NCBI GenBank assembly: GCA_002378005.1
Contig: DFQY01000017.1
Span: forward strand, 1 to 6,550
Length of the DNA stretch: 6,550 nucleotides
Direction: 5' to 3'
Source of the DNA: Flavobacteriales bacterium UBA3477
GTDB lineage: Bacteria; Bacteroidota; Bacteroidia; Flavobacteriales; Schleiferiaceae
In this document: positions 6,083 through 6,550 of the stretch, piece by piece
Numbering within the stretch: position 1 is the first letter of the stretch
How the letters are laid out: every line of letters starts with the position of its first letter
The notes under the pieces: generated by a model
The model's database searches: none
Told to the model about the DNA's origin: nothing
The model's input: the letters and a program-made list of their open reading frames with translations, nothing else
Made by a program: the position numbers and the translations under genes

Positions 6083-6550
6083 TTAATCGTTCAGTTTAAG
6101 AACCGCCAAGAAGGCGCTTTGAGGAATTTCTACGTTACCCAATTGGCGCATACGCTTCTTACCTGCCTTCTGCTTTTCAAGGAGCTTACGCTTACGTGAG
6201 ATATCACCTCCGTAACATTTCGCAGTAACATCCTTACGCAAGGCGCTCAAGGTTTCGCGAGCGATGATTTTATTTCCTATGGCCGCTTGAATGGCAATCA
6301 TGAACTGCTGTCTTGGGATCAATTCCTTCAACTTCGAACACATCTTCTTACCAATGTCGTAGGCGTTGTCTTTGTGGATCAATGCACTCAATGCATCTAC
6401 AGGATCTCCGTTGAGCATGACGTCTACTTTTACGAGGACACTTTGCTTGTAACCAATAGGGTGGTAATCGAAGGAAGCATATCCTTTGGAAATGGTTTTT
6501 AGTCGGTCGTAGAAATCAAAGACGATTTCTGCGAGCGGCATATCAAAACT
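6083..6550 (-). CDS. lepA: Elongation factor 4 (LepA), C-terminal part
   Basis: This is the last 155 residues of the ribosome-associated translational GTPase LepA/EF4, which is thought to act on stalled or back-translocating ribosomes and in 30S biogenesis. The frame stays open to the window edge; the three codons before the internal Met at 6541 read S-F-D, so that Met is not the start. The visible part covers the end of the EF-G domain V-like region (MPLAEIVFDFYDRLK, YASFDYHPIGY) and the LepA-specific C-terminal domain, including LIPRQQF, IQAAIGNKIIARET, CYGGDISRKRKLLEKQK and the final NVEIPQSAFLAVLKLND. These are near-invariant LepA signatures. A full protein is about 600 residues, so roughly a quarter is seen. 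The effector-domain gene follows after 16 bases. Confidence 0.98.
   Translation of the reverse strand, partial: SFDMPLAEIVFDFYDRLKTISKGYASFDYHPIGYKQSVLVKVDVMLNGDPVDALSALIHKDNAYDIGKKMCSKLKELIPRQQFMIAIQAAIGNKIIARETLSALRKDVTAKCYGGDISRKRKLLEKQKAGKKRMRQLGNVEIPQSAFLAVLKLND

Noticed and set aside
6287..6502. 71-codon plus-strand open frame opposite lepA
   Set aside because: The minus-strand frame encodes near-invariant LepA sequence; the plus-strand product has no recognisable features.
1..6550. A novel defence, mobile or biosynthetic system
   Set aside because: Every gene belongs to a housekeeping or widespread family. No repeats, integrase, transposase, CRISPR units, tRNA or atypical gene clusters were seen.

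Overview
The window looks like ordinary core chromosome of a member of the Bacteroidota, probably a flavobacterium-like lineage. Evidence: a succinate dehydrogenase operon of the Bacteroidota type (single-subunit cytochrome b558 anchor, then SdhA, then SdhB), no clear Shine-Dalgarno sequence before the sdh genes or pepP, and a TAnnTTTG-type promoter -7 element upstream of sdhC. The family or genus cannot be fixed from this window.

Layout. On the minus strand at the left, pepP (Xaa-Pro aminopeptidase, 645-1934) is followed by an alpha/beta hydrolase gene (1-645, cut by the window edge). The two overlap by one base in a TAATG junction, so they are probably translationally coupled. A 127-bp divergent intergenic region (1935-2061) separates pepP from the plus-strand operon sdhC-sdhA-sdhB (2062-5530). 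This region carries a plausible sdh promoter, a strong palindrome inside that promoter and a CRP/FNR-like dyad. After sdhB come two small hairpins with GNRA loops; the second is a strong, apparently bidirectional terminator. On the minus strand, converging on it, are the C-terminal quarter of lepA (elongation factor 4, 6083 to the window edge) and a small gene for a stand-alone GyrI-like/AraC effector-binding domain protein (5593-6066).

How the genes work together. SdhA, SdhB and SdhC form one membrane complex (succinate:menaquinone oxidoreductase, TCA cycle and respiratory chain). All FAD, iron-sulfur and likely haem ligands appear intact. The other genes are housekeeping or poorly defined and are not obviously connected to sdh. 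No mobile element, CRISPR array, RNA gene, prophage or defence system was seen. The most interesting signals are regulatory: the dyads between pepP and sdhC. No clearly novel biological system is present.
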